Part shown: positions 28,214 through 39,844 of the stretch, in pieces
Layout: every line of letters starts with the position of its first letter
Position numbering within the stretch: the first letter of the stretch is position 1
Origin: Marinomonas shanghaiensis
GTDB lineage: Bacteria; Pseudomonadota; Gammaproteobacteria; Pseudomonadales; Marinomonadaceae
DNA: 64,000 nucleotides
Direction of reading: 5' to 3'
Assembly (NCBI RefSeq): GCF_003259175.1
Contig: NZ_QGOK01000008.1
Span: 1-64,000 of the forward strand
Notes under the pieces: model-generated
What the model was told of the DNA's origin: nothing
The model's input: the letters and a program-made list of their open reading frames with translations, nothing else
Databases searched by the model: none
Position numbers and translations under genes: made by a program

Positions 28214-29410
28214 ATGTTCAAGCATCTTAAAGCTGTTTCTGGCGACCCTCTTTTAGCCCTTATTATGGCCCATAAACAAGATACCAATCCAAAGAAAATC
28301 GATTTGGGTGTGGGTGTCTATAAAGACGATAACGGCCACACGCCGATTCTTAATACGGTAAAAAAAGCCGAAGCCATTTTGCTTGAACAAGAAGATTCTA
28401 AAAGTTATTTGGGCATTTACGGTGCCACCGAGTTTGAAGCCATTATTAAAGACTTGATTTTGGGTGAAGGTAATCCATTGATCGCGTCTGGTCGCGTTCG
28501 CTCAACACAAACCCCTGGCGGTACTGGCGCGTTAAAAGTGGCAGCGGACTTTATCAGCGCGAATTTGAAAGGCGCACGTCTTTGGGTAAGTGACCCGACT
28601 TGGGGTAACCATAAGTCTATTTTTGATTCTGCGGGCGTTGAGGTGAAAAACTACCCTTACTACGATCCTGCTACGAACGGTTTGCGCTTTGATGACATGA
28701 TGGCAACGCTAGAAGCCGAAGTCAAAGAAGGCGATGTGTTGTTGTTGCATGCTTGCTGCCATAACCCTACAGGCATTGATTTGCAATTCGACCATTGGAA
28801 AGTGCTAACCGATTTCGTTAACAAGCGTGGTGTGTTAGCTCTGGTGGATGCGGCTTACCAAGGTTTTGGTGATGGTTTGGATGAAGATTTGGCGGGCTTG
28901 CGTTACATGGCGGCCAATGTTCAAGACATGTTGATTGCAAACTCTTTCTCGAAAAACTTCGGCATTTACCGCGAGCGTTGCGGTGGTTTGAGCGTGGTAG
29001 CTGCGTCTGCCGACGAAGCCAATGCGGCGTTTTCTATTATTGGTCAGGCGATTCGTGCCAACTACTCTATGCCACCCGCTCACGGTGCCGCTGTGGTTTA
29101 CACCATTATGAGCAATCCTGAGCTGAAAGCAGAATGGGTTTTGGAAGTGGCAGCGATGCGTGATCGTATTAACGGTTTACGTGAAAAATTGGTCGCAAAA
29201 TTAGCGGCGTCTGGCGCAAGCAAGGATTTCAGCTTTATCAAAGATCAGCGCGGTATGTTCTCTTACTCTGGTTTAACCCTAGAGCAAGTACGCACGTTGC
29301 GCAGTGAATATGCAATTTACATTGCAGACACTGGTCGTATGAGTATCGCTGGTGTCAGTGATAACAACATCGATTATTTGTGTGAAAGCATTGCGAAGGT
29401 GGTGGGCTAA
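28214..29410 (+). CDS. tyrB: Class I aromatic/aspartate aminotransferase
   Basis: 398 residues, fold-type I PLP enzyme of the AspC/TyrB subgroup: LGVGVYKDDNGHTPIL at the start, TPGGTGALKVAADF, the HACCHNPTGIDL motif with the PLP-contacting Asn, DAAYQGFGDGLDED, and the PLP lysine in NSFSKNFGIYRERCG. It exchanges amino groups between aromatic amino acids or aspartate and 2-oxoglutarate. TyrB versus AspC cannot be settled by eye, and many gammaproteobacteria call this gene simply aromatic amino acid aminotransferase. A strong terminator follows. Confidence 0.85.
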   Translation: MFKHLKAVSGDPLLALIMAHKQDTNPKKIDLGVGVYKDDNGHTPILNTVKKAEAILLEQEDSKSYLGIYGATEFEAIIKDLILGEGNPLIASGRVRSTQTPGGTGALKVAADFISANLKGARLWVSDPTWGNHKSIFDSAGVEVKNYPYYDPATNGLRFDDMMATLEAEVKEGDVLLLHACCHNPTGIDLQFDHWKVLTDFVNKRGVLALVDAAYQGFGDGLDEDLAGLRYMAANVQDMLIANSFSKNFGIYRERCGGLSVVAASADEANAAFSIIGQAIRANYSMPPAHGAAVVYTIMSNPELKAEWVLEVAAMRDRINGLREKLVAKLAASGASKDFSFIKDQRGMFSYSGLTLEQVRTLRSEYAIYIADTGRMSIAGVSDNNIDYLCESIAKVVG

Positions 29411-29431
29411 TTTTCCCACCCCTTGAAACAC

Positions 29432-29461
29432 AAAAGCCGTGATGCACATCACGGCTTTTTT
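29432..29461 (+). terminator. Rho-independent terminator after the aminotransferase
   Basis: AAAGCCGTGAT-GCAC-ATCACGGCTTT followed by a T-run; classic GC-rich stem with U-tail. It may also act on the facing strand because of the A-run before the stem. Confidence 0.9.
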
Positions 29462-29503
29462 ATTTCTGAGAAGAAAGAATACGGTAGGAAAAAACTTACT
29501 AAA

Positions 29504-30118
29504 TCAGTGTATTACGCGATTTTCCGAGTTCTTTTTGCCCGCTTGCATGTCTGGATGATAATACTGTACCAGTCGCAAAATAGAAGGCTCTAACATTTCC
29601 CGCCAGAAGGTTACTTCTTCTTCGACCATGACTTCCAATTTATCCCAACCCGCTTCGGTACCGAATAGGCGCACAGGTGCCAGCGCTTCATCAAAGAATG
29701 CTCTGTCGCCACCGATCCCCATACCAATCAGTTTGGCACCGCGAATGAAGCCAACACACCATTCTTCCACCAAGATGCTGTATTCGCCATCCACTTCTTG
29801 CTCAAGGTAGACGGGGTAAAAATCCCCAAACAACAAGCTGTTCATGGTTTCCATATACATGATCAACACAAGACTCAGAAACTCGTCTTCTTGTTCCGTG
29901 GATTCCCACACTGGCTGGTCTTCATCTGCGCCCCAAATGGCGTTCAACCAGACATCTGGCTCTAATTCTTGTACAGAACAACCCAATGCGGTTAAAAAGC
30001 CATCTAACTCCGACACACACATCAGCGAACGATCGGTTCCAAACGTCAATAAATAGTGGTCTATTTTTTCGTACAGAACTTCTTCGCTGATGACATCATC
30101 GTTTATCTCTTCAGACAT
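29504..30118 (-). CDS. UPF0149 (YecA/YgfB) family protein
   Basis: 204 residues, acidic and helical. Family features are MCVSELDGFLTALGCSVQEL near residue 35, PDVWLNAIWG, and the central EEWCVGFIRGAKL. YecA members often have a C-terminal SEC-C zinc motif; none is seen here, so this is the shorter form. The molecular function is not known. It faces the aminotransferase gene across the terminator and lies downstream of parE in the same direction, with a 75-bp gap. Confidence 0.8.
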   Translation of the reverse strand: MSEEINDDVISEEVLYEKIDHYLLTFGTDRSLMCVSELDGFLTALGCSVQELEPDVWLNAIWGADEDQPVWESTEQEDEFLSLVLIMYMETMNSLLFGDFYPVYLEQEVDGEYSILVEEWCVGFIRGAKLIGMGIGGDRAFFDEALAPVRLFGTEAGWDKLEVMVEEEVTFWREMLEPSILRLVQYYHPDMQAGKKNSENRVIH

Positions 30119-30192
30119 TTATTCGTTTCCATTTAGTTGAGCTATACATATATTTTAGCGTGTCTTGGCAAAAGCGGTAATCTATTGGTTCA

Positions 30193-32091
30193 TTAATCAA
30201 TAATCGCCAAGTTACCATAGGTTTCTAGCCAGTTTTTGCGATCACCAGCGCGTTTTTTCGATAGCAGTTTGTCCAGTAGCTCGTCGGTGTCTGGTTTGTC
30301 TTCCATGGTCAGTTGAATTAAACGACGAGTGTCTGGCGCCATGGTGGTTTCACGCAGTTGCGATGGGTTCATTTCACCCAAGCCTTTGAAGCGCTGTACG
30401 TTTGGCGTGCCACGTTTGTTTTCGGCGGCGATTTTGTGCAAGGTGATGTCTTTTTCTTCGTCATCTAGGGCGTAGTAGACTTCTTTACCAATGTCGATTC
30501 GATACAAGGGCGGCATGGCGACAAAGACATGTCCGCTGTTCACTAAAGCGGGGAAGTGACGCACAAACAAGGCGCATATCAAGGTGGCGATGTGCAGACC
30601 ATCTGAGTCAGCATCGGCTAAGATGCACACTTTACCGTAACGCAAACCACTCAAGTCCTCATCACCTGGGTCTACCCCCAGCGCGACAGAAATGTCATGA
30701 ATTTCCTGCGAGGCCAGTACTTGGTTGGAGTCCACTTCCCATGAGTTCAGAATTTTACCACGCAGTGGCAGAATGGCTTGGAAGTCTTTTTCGCGGGCTT
30801 GCTTAGCAGAACCGCCCGCCGAGTCCCCTTCCACTAGGAAAAGTTCGCTTCGAGACGTATCTTGTCCTGAACAGTCGGCCAGCTTACCCGGCAAGGCTGG
30901 GCCTTGAGTAATCCGTTTACGCACCACTTTTTTACTGTCTTTTAAGCGTTTCTGTGCGCTATTGATGACAATGTCGGCGATTTTCTTACCGTCTTCAACA
31001 TTCGAATTCAGCCATAGGCTAAAGGCGTCTTTCAATGTGGCTGAAATAAAGGCCACAATTTGACGAGACGATAAGCGCTCTTTGGTTTGACCTGAGAACT
31101 GTGGCTCTTGAATCTTGGCTGACAACACATAGCTGCAGCGATCCCATACGTCTTCTGCGGTAAGCTTTACACCACGAGGTAAGAGGTTGTGAAAGTCACA
31201 AAATTCCCGAATGGCTTCTAACAGCCCCGTTCGAAGGCCATTGACGTGTGTCCCGCCCTGCGCGGTTGGGATCAAGTTAACATAACTTTCTGTTACCAAC
31301 TCGCCGCCTTCAGGTAGCCATTGTACTGCCCAGTCAACGCCTTGTGTTTTTTCTGTCAGACCACCAATAAATGGCTCATCTGGCAATAAAACAAAACCCT
31401 CATTGGCCTGTGCAAGATAATCTTTTAGGCCATCTTGGTAAAACCATTCTTCTCGAACGTCTTCCGCGCCGCTTTGGTCAATGAAAACCACATGCAAACC
31501 CGAACACAATACGGCTTTGGCTTTTAATAAATGTTTGAGACGAGAAACCGAAAATTTAGGGCTATCAAAGTATTTGCTGTCCGCAGTAAATTTTACTTTG
31601 GTGCCGGTGTTTTTCTTACCCACCGTGCCAATTTCTTTGAGCTCTGAGGTTTTAAAACCGTTCTCAAAACCGATGTGGTATTGAATACCATTACGTCTTA
31701 CCCAAACTTCTAAAGACGTCGACAAGGCGTTTACTACCGAAACACCTACACCGTGTAATCCCCCTGAAAACTGGTAATTGTCACCAGAGAACTTGCCACC
31801 AGCGTGCAGCTTAGTGAGAATCAATTCAACGCCCGATATGCCTTCTTCTGGGTGAATATCGACGGGCATGCCTCGACCATTGTCTTCGACGCTTAATGAG
31901 CCATCTTTGTATAGAATCACTTCTATGCGATCTGCATGACCCGCTAAGGCTTCATCCACTGAGTTGTCGATGACTTCTTGCCCTAGATGATTTGGCCGTG
32001 AGGTATCCGTATACATTCCTGGGCGTTTTTGTACAGGTTCTAAGCCACTCAGAACTTCTATCGATCCGGCGTTATATTCTTTTGCAGACAT
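30193..32091 (-). CDS. parE: DNA topoisomerase IV subunit B
   Basis: 632 residues from the ATG at 32091 (MSAKEYNAGSIEVLSGLEPV). The GHKL ATPase domain shows VIDNSVDEALAGHADRIEV, EDNGRGMPVDIH and the GGLHGVGVSVVNAL loop. The TOPRIM domain shows LVEGDSAGGSAKQAR and LADADSDGLHIATL. With ParC it decatenates chromosomes. It differs from GyrB in lacking the long insertion near the C-terminus. Neighbours nudF-yqiB-yqiA-parE follow the E. coli order, which supports ParE. Confidence 0.97.
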   Translation of the reverse strand: MSAKEYNAGSIEVLSGLEPVQKRPGMYTDTSRPNHLGQEVIDNSVDEALAGHADRIEVILYKDGSLSVEDNGRGMPVDIHPEEGISGVELILTKLHAGGKFSGDNYQFSGGLHGVGVSVVNALSTSLEVWVRRNGIQYHIGFENGFKTSELKEIGTVGKKNTGTKVKFTADSKYFDSPKFSVSRLKHLLKAKAVLCSGLHVVFIDQSGAEDVREEWFYQDGLKDYLAQANEGFVLLPDEPFIGGLTEKTQGVDWAVQWLPEGGELVTESYVNLIPTAQGGTHVNGLRTGLLEAIREFCDFHNLLPRGVKLTAEDVWDRCSYVLSAKIQEPQFSGQTKERLSSRQIVAFISATLKDAFSLWLNSNVEDGKKIADIVINSAQKRLKDSKKVVRKRITQGPALPGKLADCSGQDTSRSELFLVEGDSAGGSAKQAREKDFQAILPLRGKILNSWEVDSNQVLASQEIHDISVALGVDPGDEDLSGLRYGKVCILADADSDGLHIATLICALFVRHFPALVNSGHVFVAMPPLYRIDIGKEVYYALDDEEKDITLHKIAAENKRGTPNVQRFKGLGEMNPSQLRETTMAPDTRRLIQLTMEDKPDTDELLDKLLSKKRAGDRKNWLETYGNLAIID

Positions 32092-32223
32092 GCGTGTTTT
32101 TACTTCCAAGTTGATCGTGCGTCATAGTGTCAAAATACTAGAGCGCGTGCGAGTGTAAATTAGATTGGTTAGAGTCTATCACTGGTTTTACGTGGTGTGA
32201 AATAGTCCAACAAGTGTCGTGGT

Positions 32224-32823
32224 TTACTCGGTTATAATTTGTGCAAAACGCAGAATTTCTGACGAAAAGCGTTCAAATTCGGTAAAGCTATGATTGCCTT
32301 TTTCTTCATGCGTTAAGCGCGCTGTTCTCGGAAACGCCTTTAACGCTTCTTTGTAGTCTAATACTTCATCGCCTTCTTGAATCATCAGCCAATATAGTTC
32401 GGCTGTGGGCTGCGTAATGACTAGCTGCTCAAGCTCTAACATGTGATGTTCAGTCAGTTCGTATTCGTCTTGGGTGTAAGGATTGGTTTGTGGGCCAAGA
32501 TACTCTTTTAACAAGGTTGGCGCTTGCACCGCTGGATTCACCAAAATGGCGTTCAGACGATATTTTTCAGCCAAATACGCAGCGTAAAAGCCTCCAAGCG
32601 AACTGCCAATCAAGGTAATGCCTTGGTGTTGCTGGGCTTCAATGAGGGTTTCCAGCTGTTTAATCGCTTGCGCGGGGTGCCATGACAAACGTGGCGAAAT
32701 CACCGCATTTGGTAAGCCTCTTTTACTCGCCTCATTCATCAGCACGGTGGCCTTATGGGAACGCTCTGAGCTATTAAAACCATGGATATATAATAAAGTG
32801 GCCAAAGGATTCTCTACACACAC
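32224..32823 (-). CDS. yqiA: YqiA-type esterase
   Basis: 199 residues, small alpha/beta hydrolase. LLYIHGFNSSERSHKA at the start, the nucleophile elbow LIGSSLGGFYA (Ser74) and a late His in EEKGNHSFTEFER form the likely triad with an Asp in GDEVLDY. E. coli YqiA hydrolyses short-chain acyl esters in vitro; its role in the cell is unknown. The first codon is GTG at 32823. It sits between yqiB and parE as in Enterobacteria. Confidence 0.87.
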   Translation of the reverse strand: MCVENPLATLLYIHGFNSSERSHKATVLMNEASKRGLPNAVISPRLSWHPAQAIKQLETLIEAQQHQGITLIGSSLGGFYAAYLAEKYRLNAILVNPAVQAPTLLKEYLGPQTNPYTQDEYELTEHHMLELEQLVITQPTAELYWLMIQEGDEVLDYKEALKAFPRTARLTHEEKGNHSFTEFERFSSEILRFAQIITE

Positions 32824-32848
32824 ATCAAGTTAAACGAACGAACATTAA

Positions 32849-33352
32849 TTAGGCAAATTGAAATGACAAGACTGTATCGAGTCGATGCCCATGCTTCAAA
32901 CATAATTCCAATAGATCGGCTAACTGCTGATTGAGTCGAAATTTTTCATCTCGATGCAGCATGGCATCATTGGGATAAGGATACGCTCCTTGGTATTGGC
33001 GATGTCCATCGGTGATTTCGGCAATGCCAACATCATGATACAAGCGTATGGTCATGGATAACTTTGCTTCGAATAACAGTTTTTTCTCTATCTCAGGACC
33101 AAACTCTAACCCGATCTCTGAGGTGAAACGACTCTCTTTCCCTAGGGTAAGGCTTAGACGGCTTTCTTGGTCACCAGCACTGTGAATCGCAAAATGCCAC
33201 GCGTCCATTTCTTCTTGGCCACGCATGAGTTTGCCTAGGCGACGGTAATTCAATTCGCCAAGCATCTGCAAACTCACCAAATCTGGTACATAGTGTTTTG
33301 ACATTTTATCGATCATTTTGTCTTTATCATCTTTTTTCATGAGGTTTGCCAT
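32849..33352 (-). CDS. yqiB: YqiB family protein (DUF1249)
   Basis: About 167 residues; the start codon is uncertain (ATG 33352 or 33340, GTG 33358), none with a clear binding site. The sequence carries VPDLVSLQMLGELNYRRLGK at the start and the C-terminal block HRDEKFRLNQQLADLLELCL with GHRLD, which match the DUF1249/YqiB family. Function unknown. It overlaps or abuts the acyltransferase stop, so the genes are coupled. In E. coli it lies between nudF and cpdA. Confidence 0.83.
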   Translation of the reverse strand: MANLMKKDDKDKMIDKMSKHYVPDLVSLQMLGELNYRRLGKLMRGQEEMDAWHFAIHSAGDQESRLSLTLGKESRFTSEIGLEFGPEIEKKLLFEAKLSMTIRLYHDVGIAEITDGHRQYQGAYPYPNDAMLHRDEKFRLNQQLADLLELCLKHGHRLDTVLSFQFA

Positions 33353-33354
33353 GG

Positions 33355-34338
33355 TCACGGGGCATTTTTTACGGAGTAATCGGTTTCTGTACCGATGTTC
33401 GAAGGATGCCTCAGCGCGTCAAGTTGGCGACTCAGACGTGTGTCTTTATCTTGCCAGTATAGATTAAACCATGCAAAAAAGTGCTCTCTGTCTTTGCCCG
33501 CTGCGTTATATTCTGACGTTAACATTGTCTTTGGTAATGCAATGTCTCGCACTACTACTCTTACTTTGCCTATCCGACCACAGAGTAAATCCCACCCCGT
33601 AACCGTCTGTTGTTCATACAAGACATTAATGTCCGTGATGCCTTTTATGGTCGGTGTCATGGTTTGCAAAATAAAGCTGACACCGCCCGCTCTGGGTTTA
33701 AGCAAATGCTCATAAGGCGAGGCTTGTTGTTTGTGTTTGGCGTTGGTAAAACGTGTTCCCTCTACAAAACTCATAATAGCATTAGGGCGTTTTAATAACC
33801 TAACGCAGGACTTACGTGTGGTCTCTAAATCTTTGCCGATTAAATGCGGTTTCTTCTTTAGCGTGTCCTTACTGTAACGCTTCATATAGGGAAACCCCAT
33901 GATATAGGTGGCGCTGCCAACAAACGGCATCCAAATCAAAGCCTGCTTCATAAATACTCGTGGCAAAGGACGACGACCTCTTAATTGCGCAAAGATCACA
34001 AACACGTCCACCCAAGATCTATGATTGGCAATAATTAAATGCCAGTGCTGAAAATCCACTTTCATGGTGTCGTCTAATTCCCAGTTTATGCCAAGCACAT
34101 GCTGAAACCACCATTCGTTCGCGGCCGCCCAACCCTCATAAAGACGATTAAAACAACGTTCTGCTAGCGCTTCGTATCGGGTGTGTTTCAGCAACAGTAA
34201 GGGAGCAACTAAATGGGCTAATACTGTCCAAAACAGCGCGTTACTGGACATGAAGATGAAAGACGACACGCCAGTGATTGGTTGTAAAACCATGCGTTTC
34301 AGTATGAGAACGGAGGAGAGATTCGGTTGATCAGCCAT
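33355..34338 (-). CDS. Lysophospholipid-type acyltransferase
   Basis: About 327 residues from the ATG at 34338; a frame continues to 34365 within nudF. The PlsC/LPLAT motifs are present: NHRSWVD (HX4D) near residue 115, the FPYMKRY block, and VEGTRFT as the glycerol-phosphate-binding motif. Hydrophobic segments near residues 25-55 suggest membrane attachment. It resembles the YihG/YcfL-type acyltransferases of E. coli that remodel phospholipid acyl chains. In E. coli no such gene lies between nudF and yqiB; here it replaces that junction. Confidence 0.8.
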   Translation of the reverse strand: MADQPNLSSVLILKRMVLQPITGVSSFIFMSSNALFWTVLAHLVAPLLLLKHTRYEALAERCFNRLYEGWAAANEWWFQHVLGINWELDDTMKVDFQHWHLIIANHRSWVDVFVIFAQLRGRRPLPRVFMKQALIWMPFVGSATYIMGFPYMKRYSKDTLKKKPHLIGKDLETTRKSCVRLLKRPNAIMSFVEGTRFTNAKHKQQASPYEHLLKPRAGGVSFILQTMTPTIKGITDINVLYEQQTVTGWDLLCGRIGKVRVVVRDIALPKTMLTSEYNAAGKDREHFFAWFNLYWQDKDTRLSRQLDALRHPSNIGTETDYSVKNAP

Positions 34339-34342
34339 CAGT

Positions 34343-34963
34343 TTAGACTCTCCAACGGGCGACAAGATCGTGTTTATTTAATGCAAACCATTGCAATCCC
34401 ATTATGGTACTGGCGTTTTCAACATCGTGTTTGAGCAAAGCAATGGCATCATCCGCAGAGATGAGATGCAACTTAATGTCTTCATTTTCTGAGTCCAAAC
34501 CATGGACTTGATCCGTGTTCACTTGGCTCGAATCAAATTCGCCAGCGTACATGCGCAAATACTCCATCAAGCCGCCTGGAGAAGGCACAAATTTAAACAT
34601 GTATTCAAGACGCTTAACTGTGACACCGGCTTCTTCTAAGGATTCACGGCGGGCAACGTCTTCGTCACTTTCACCCTCTTCTACCATGCCCGCCACCAGC
34701 TCCAGTAACCAAGGTGATTCACTGCGCAGCACGGCGGGACGAAATTGCTCAATGAGCAACACTTTATCCGCCACCGGATCGAACAATAAGACACAAATGG
34801 CATCATTACGAACCATCATTTCACGGCTCATTGGGTGACTCCATTCACCATTGAACTTTTTGTGTCTCAACGTCAGTTTGCGCATTTCAAAGAAACCTTT
34901 GTAGAGGCATTCATCTTTTAAAATCTCAACGTCTTTTTTGCTGTAAGTCGGTTTAAATTTCAT
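34343..34963 (-). CDS. nudF: ADP-ribose pyrophosphatase
   Basis: 206 residues from the ATG at 34963 with AGGACGAG upstream. The Nudix box is intact: GMVEEGESDEDVARRESLEE follows ELVA. Upstream LLIEQFRPAVLR is the ADP-ribose-binding segment of NudF dimers, and downstream FVPSPGGLMEYLRMYAGEFD is also typical. It splits ADP-ribose into AMP and ribose 5-phosphate. First gene of the nudF-acyltransferase-yqiB-yqiA cluster that runs towards parE. Confidence 0.92.
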   Translation of the reverse strand: MKFKPTYSKKDVEILKDECLYKGFFEMRKLTLRHKKFNGEWSHPMSREMMVRNDAICVLLFDPVADKVLLIEQFRPAVLRSESPWLLELVAGMVEEGESDEDVARRESLEEAGVTVKRLEYMFKFVPSPGGLMEYLRMYAGEFDSSQVNTDQVHGLDSENEDIKLHLISADDAIALLKHDVENASTIMGLQWFALNKHDLVARWRV

Positions 34964-35111
34964 ATGATCTCGTCCTAAGCAGGCCACTTTTTCAAGTTAG
35001 GTCTGATATGATGGGGGCAAAAGGCCTAATGTCAGATTGTACTGCGCACGATCCAAGTTATACTGGCAAACCATAGCTTTATTCGCCATCGCTTATCTTG
35101 GAGCATTATCA

Positions 35112-35672
35112 ATGGAAGACATACGCTGTGCTTGGTGTTTAGGATCTCCTGAATACATGCATTATCATGATACCGAATGGGGTGTGCCTATTTATGACGA
35201 CCAAGCATTATTTGAGTGTATTGTACTCGAAAGCGCCCAAGCAGGTCTAAGTTGGATTACTATTTTACGCAAGCGAGAAGGCTACAGAGCTCTTTTTCAT
35301 GATTTTGACCCTCAAAAAGTCGCCAATATGACGGATATTGACGTCGAGCGATTGTTACAAGACGAGCGCATCGTTCGCCATCGAGCTAAAATAGAAGCCA
35401 CCATACATAACGCAAAAGCTTTTTTGCAGATCGCCAAGGAGTTTGGTTCATTTAGCCAATACTACTGGGCATTTAGCGATCATAAGGTCATTGATAATTC
35501 AATCAATCACCACACAGAAGCGCCAGCGGTAACCGAACTCTCCACTCGCTTCGCTAAAGACTTGAAGAAAAGAGGTTTTAAATTTCTTGGGCCCACCACC
35601 TGTTATGCTTTTATGCAGGCTACGGGCATGGTAAATGACCATATTGCTGATTGCATGGCTCGTACTTCTTAA
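35112..35672 (+). CDS. tag: DNA-3-methyladenine glycosylase I
   Basis: 186 residues from the ATG at 35112. Zinc-binding and catalytic-region residues of Tag are visible: RCAWCLGSPEYMHYHDTEWG (Cys, Cys, His) at the start and the C-terminal GFKFLGPTTCYAFMQATGMV with NDHIADC. The base pocket Glu lies in FECIVLESAQAGLSW. It removes 3-methyladenine from alkylated DNA. Single gene, divergent from nudF. Confidence 0.95.
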   Translation: MEDIRCAWCLGSPEYMHYHDTEWGVPIYDDQALFECIVLESAQAGLSWITILRKREGYRALFHDFDPQKVANMTDIDVERLLQDERIVRHRAKIEATIHNAKAFLQIAKEFGSFSQYYWAFSDHKVIDNSINHHTEAPAVTELSTRFAKDLKKRGFKFLGPTTCYAFMQATGMVNDHIADCMARTS

Positions 35673-38100
<2,428 letters not shown>

Positions 38101-38102
38101 TC

Positions 38103-38849
38103 ATGTCAGACGAACGGTCGTTACAAGATGCCACTCTTTCTGCTAATCGCCCTTATCGAGTGGCGGTAATACCCGCTCGTGGCGGTTCTCAGCGTATTCC
38201 ACGAAAAAATATTCGATTACTAGATGGCAAACCACTGATTGCCTATTCTATTGAAACCGCCCTAAAGTCTGGATTATTTGATCGCATTGTGGTGTCCACT
38301 GACGATGAGGAAATTGCCAACGTGGCGCGCCAATTTGGGGCCGAGACGCCCTTTTTACGACCCGCTGATCTGGCGGATCATATGACAGGCACCACACCTG
38401 TGATGCAACATGCTTTGCGGTTTTTAATAGCTGAAGGGCAAACACCAGACCAAGCCTGCTTAATTTACGCCACTTGCCCTATGTTGACGTCGGAAGATAT
38501 ACAACGAGGTTTGGTACAGCTCGATGAAAACACAGCGTTTTGCTTTTCCGCCACCACCTTTGCCTTCCCCATTCAAAGAGCGCTTCACATTCAACACAAT
38601 GGTGAGTTAGCCCCCATGTTCCCTGAACATATTCGCAAGCGCTCACAGGATCTGGTTGAAGCCATTCACGATGCTGGCCAATTTTATTGGGCCAGTACAA
38701 AAGACTGGTTTAACGAGGAGATATTTGGCCCAAAGTCCAAGCCTTTGTTGTTGCCAAGACATCGAATTCAAGACTTAGACACAGAAGAAGATTGGTTACG
38801 ACTCACGCAAATTATGCGCCTACAACAGGCCTCAGATTTTACAAATTAA
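38103..38849 (+). CDS. pseF: Pseudaminic acid cytidylyltransferase PseF
   Basis: 248 residues of the CMP-sialic acid synthetase family: VAVIPARGGSQRIPRKNIRL is the CTP-binding signature at residues 20-39, followed by DGKPLIAYSIETAL and DRIVVSTDDEEIA. It makes CMP-pseudaminic acid, the donor for flagellin glycosylation. The stop codon overlaps the convergent pseG stop codon (38846-38849), an unusually tight tail-to-tail junction. Confidence 0.92.
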   Translation: MSDERSLQDATLSANRPYRVAVIPARGGSQRIPRKNIRLLDGKPLIAYSIETALKSGLFDRIVVSTDDEEIANVARQFGAETPFLRPADLADHMTGTTPVMQHALRFLIAEGQTPDQACLIYATCPMLTSEDIQRGLVQLDENTAFCFSATTFAFPIQRALHIQHNGELAPMFPEHIRKRSQDLVEAIHDAGQFYWASTKDWFNEEIFGPKSKPLLLPRHRIQDLDTEEDWLRLTQIMRLQQASDFTN

Positions 38850-39844
38850 GAGAGATGAAAAGAGTCACTTACTTGCTTCGCGACGCGTTTTGCCCCATCA
38901 CCATCCACTAAACGACGAGCAATTTGACGGGCTTTGTCTTGCCACTCAAGATCGAACCAAGCACGGTTCAACTCCTCGACTAACTCTTCTATGCGTTGCC
39001 CACGCAAGGCGTCAGACACATCGTCAAACCGTACAAAACGACACCAGCCCAATGGGACGTGTTGCTCAAGAGATCGCGTTTGATTTTCAGCCACCTGGGC
39101 AAATACAGTCGGCACGCCCATACAAGCTAACTCGAATAAGGTACCTCCCGCAGCGGAAATCGCCATCTTCGCCTGTTTCATCAGGGGAGTCACGTCAGAC
39201 AAACCTTGCTCAATAGCAATACGATGAGCAAGACAAAAGCCCAACACTTGATCTGCATTCTTCGCATTAGCGCCTAATAAAACCCTAATATCTTGTGCAG
39301 GAAAATCAGACCTCAACAAAGCATTTAAAATCGGTAAGGTCAGTGCTAAAGGGTCGGTTCCACCTAGGGTAATAAGCAATTGACTGGGAGTTAGAAGATT
39401 CTTTGCATGGTCAATGGAATGACCTGAACGCTGAAACACAGGTCTCAGTAAGGCGTATTGACTGCCCGTTAAGAGATATTCGATTTGCTTGGTATAATTT
39501 TGTTGTAAAGGATTAAGCAGCCACTTAGCGGGGAATACGCCCCTGTCATTCATGTCATCTAGGACTAAAAGATTCGACTGATGCTGGTAAAGCCTCGCAA
39601 TATCCTCTGCCAAATAGCCATAATGATCCAATATGACCAAATCCGCTTGCGCCGCCAATCGCCAAAATTGCGTTTCTGAATCAATGAAAATGTCTTCGAC
39701 CGAACCAAAAGCCTGATAGCGCCGATCCATCACGAACCGACATTGCCAGCCTAGCGCCTCAAACGCATGCGTCAAAGCTTGGCAGCGAACTCTGTGCCCC
39801 ATGCCAATCTCGACTGAAGCATCGGCTCGCACCAATAATTTCAC
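38846..39844 (-). CDS. pseG: UDP-sugar hydrolase PseG
   Basis: About 332 residues from a GTG at 39844, which overlaps the pseI stop as GTGA; a longer frame to 39919 lies inside pseI. The start KLLVRADASVEIGMGHRVRC is the conserved PseG/SpsG opening with the catalytic-region GMGH, and ISAAGGTLFELACMGVP is the nucleotide-binding GT-B segment. It removes UDP from the diacetamido sugar before condensation. No acetyltransferase domain is fused, so PseH is not supplied here. Confidence 0.9.
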   Translation of the reverse strand: MKLLVRADASVEIGMGHRVRCQALTHAFEALGWQCRFVMDRRYQAFGSVEDIFIDSETQFWRLAAQADLVILDHYGYLAEDIARLYQHQSNLLVLDDMNDRGVFPAKWLLNPLQQNYTKQIEYLLTGSQYALLRPVFQRSGHSIDHAKNLLTPSQLLITLGGTDPLALTLPILNALLRSDFPAQDIRVLLGANAKNADQVLGFCLAHRIAIEQGLSDVTPLMKQAKMAISAAGGTLFELACMGVPTVFAQVAENQTRSLEQHVPLGWCRFVRFDDVSDALRGQRIEELVEELNRAWFDLEWQDKARQIARRLVDGDGAKRVAKQVSDSFHLS

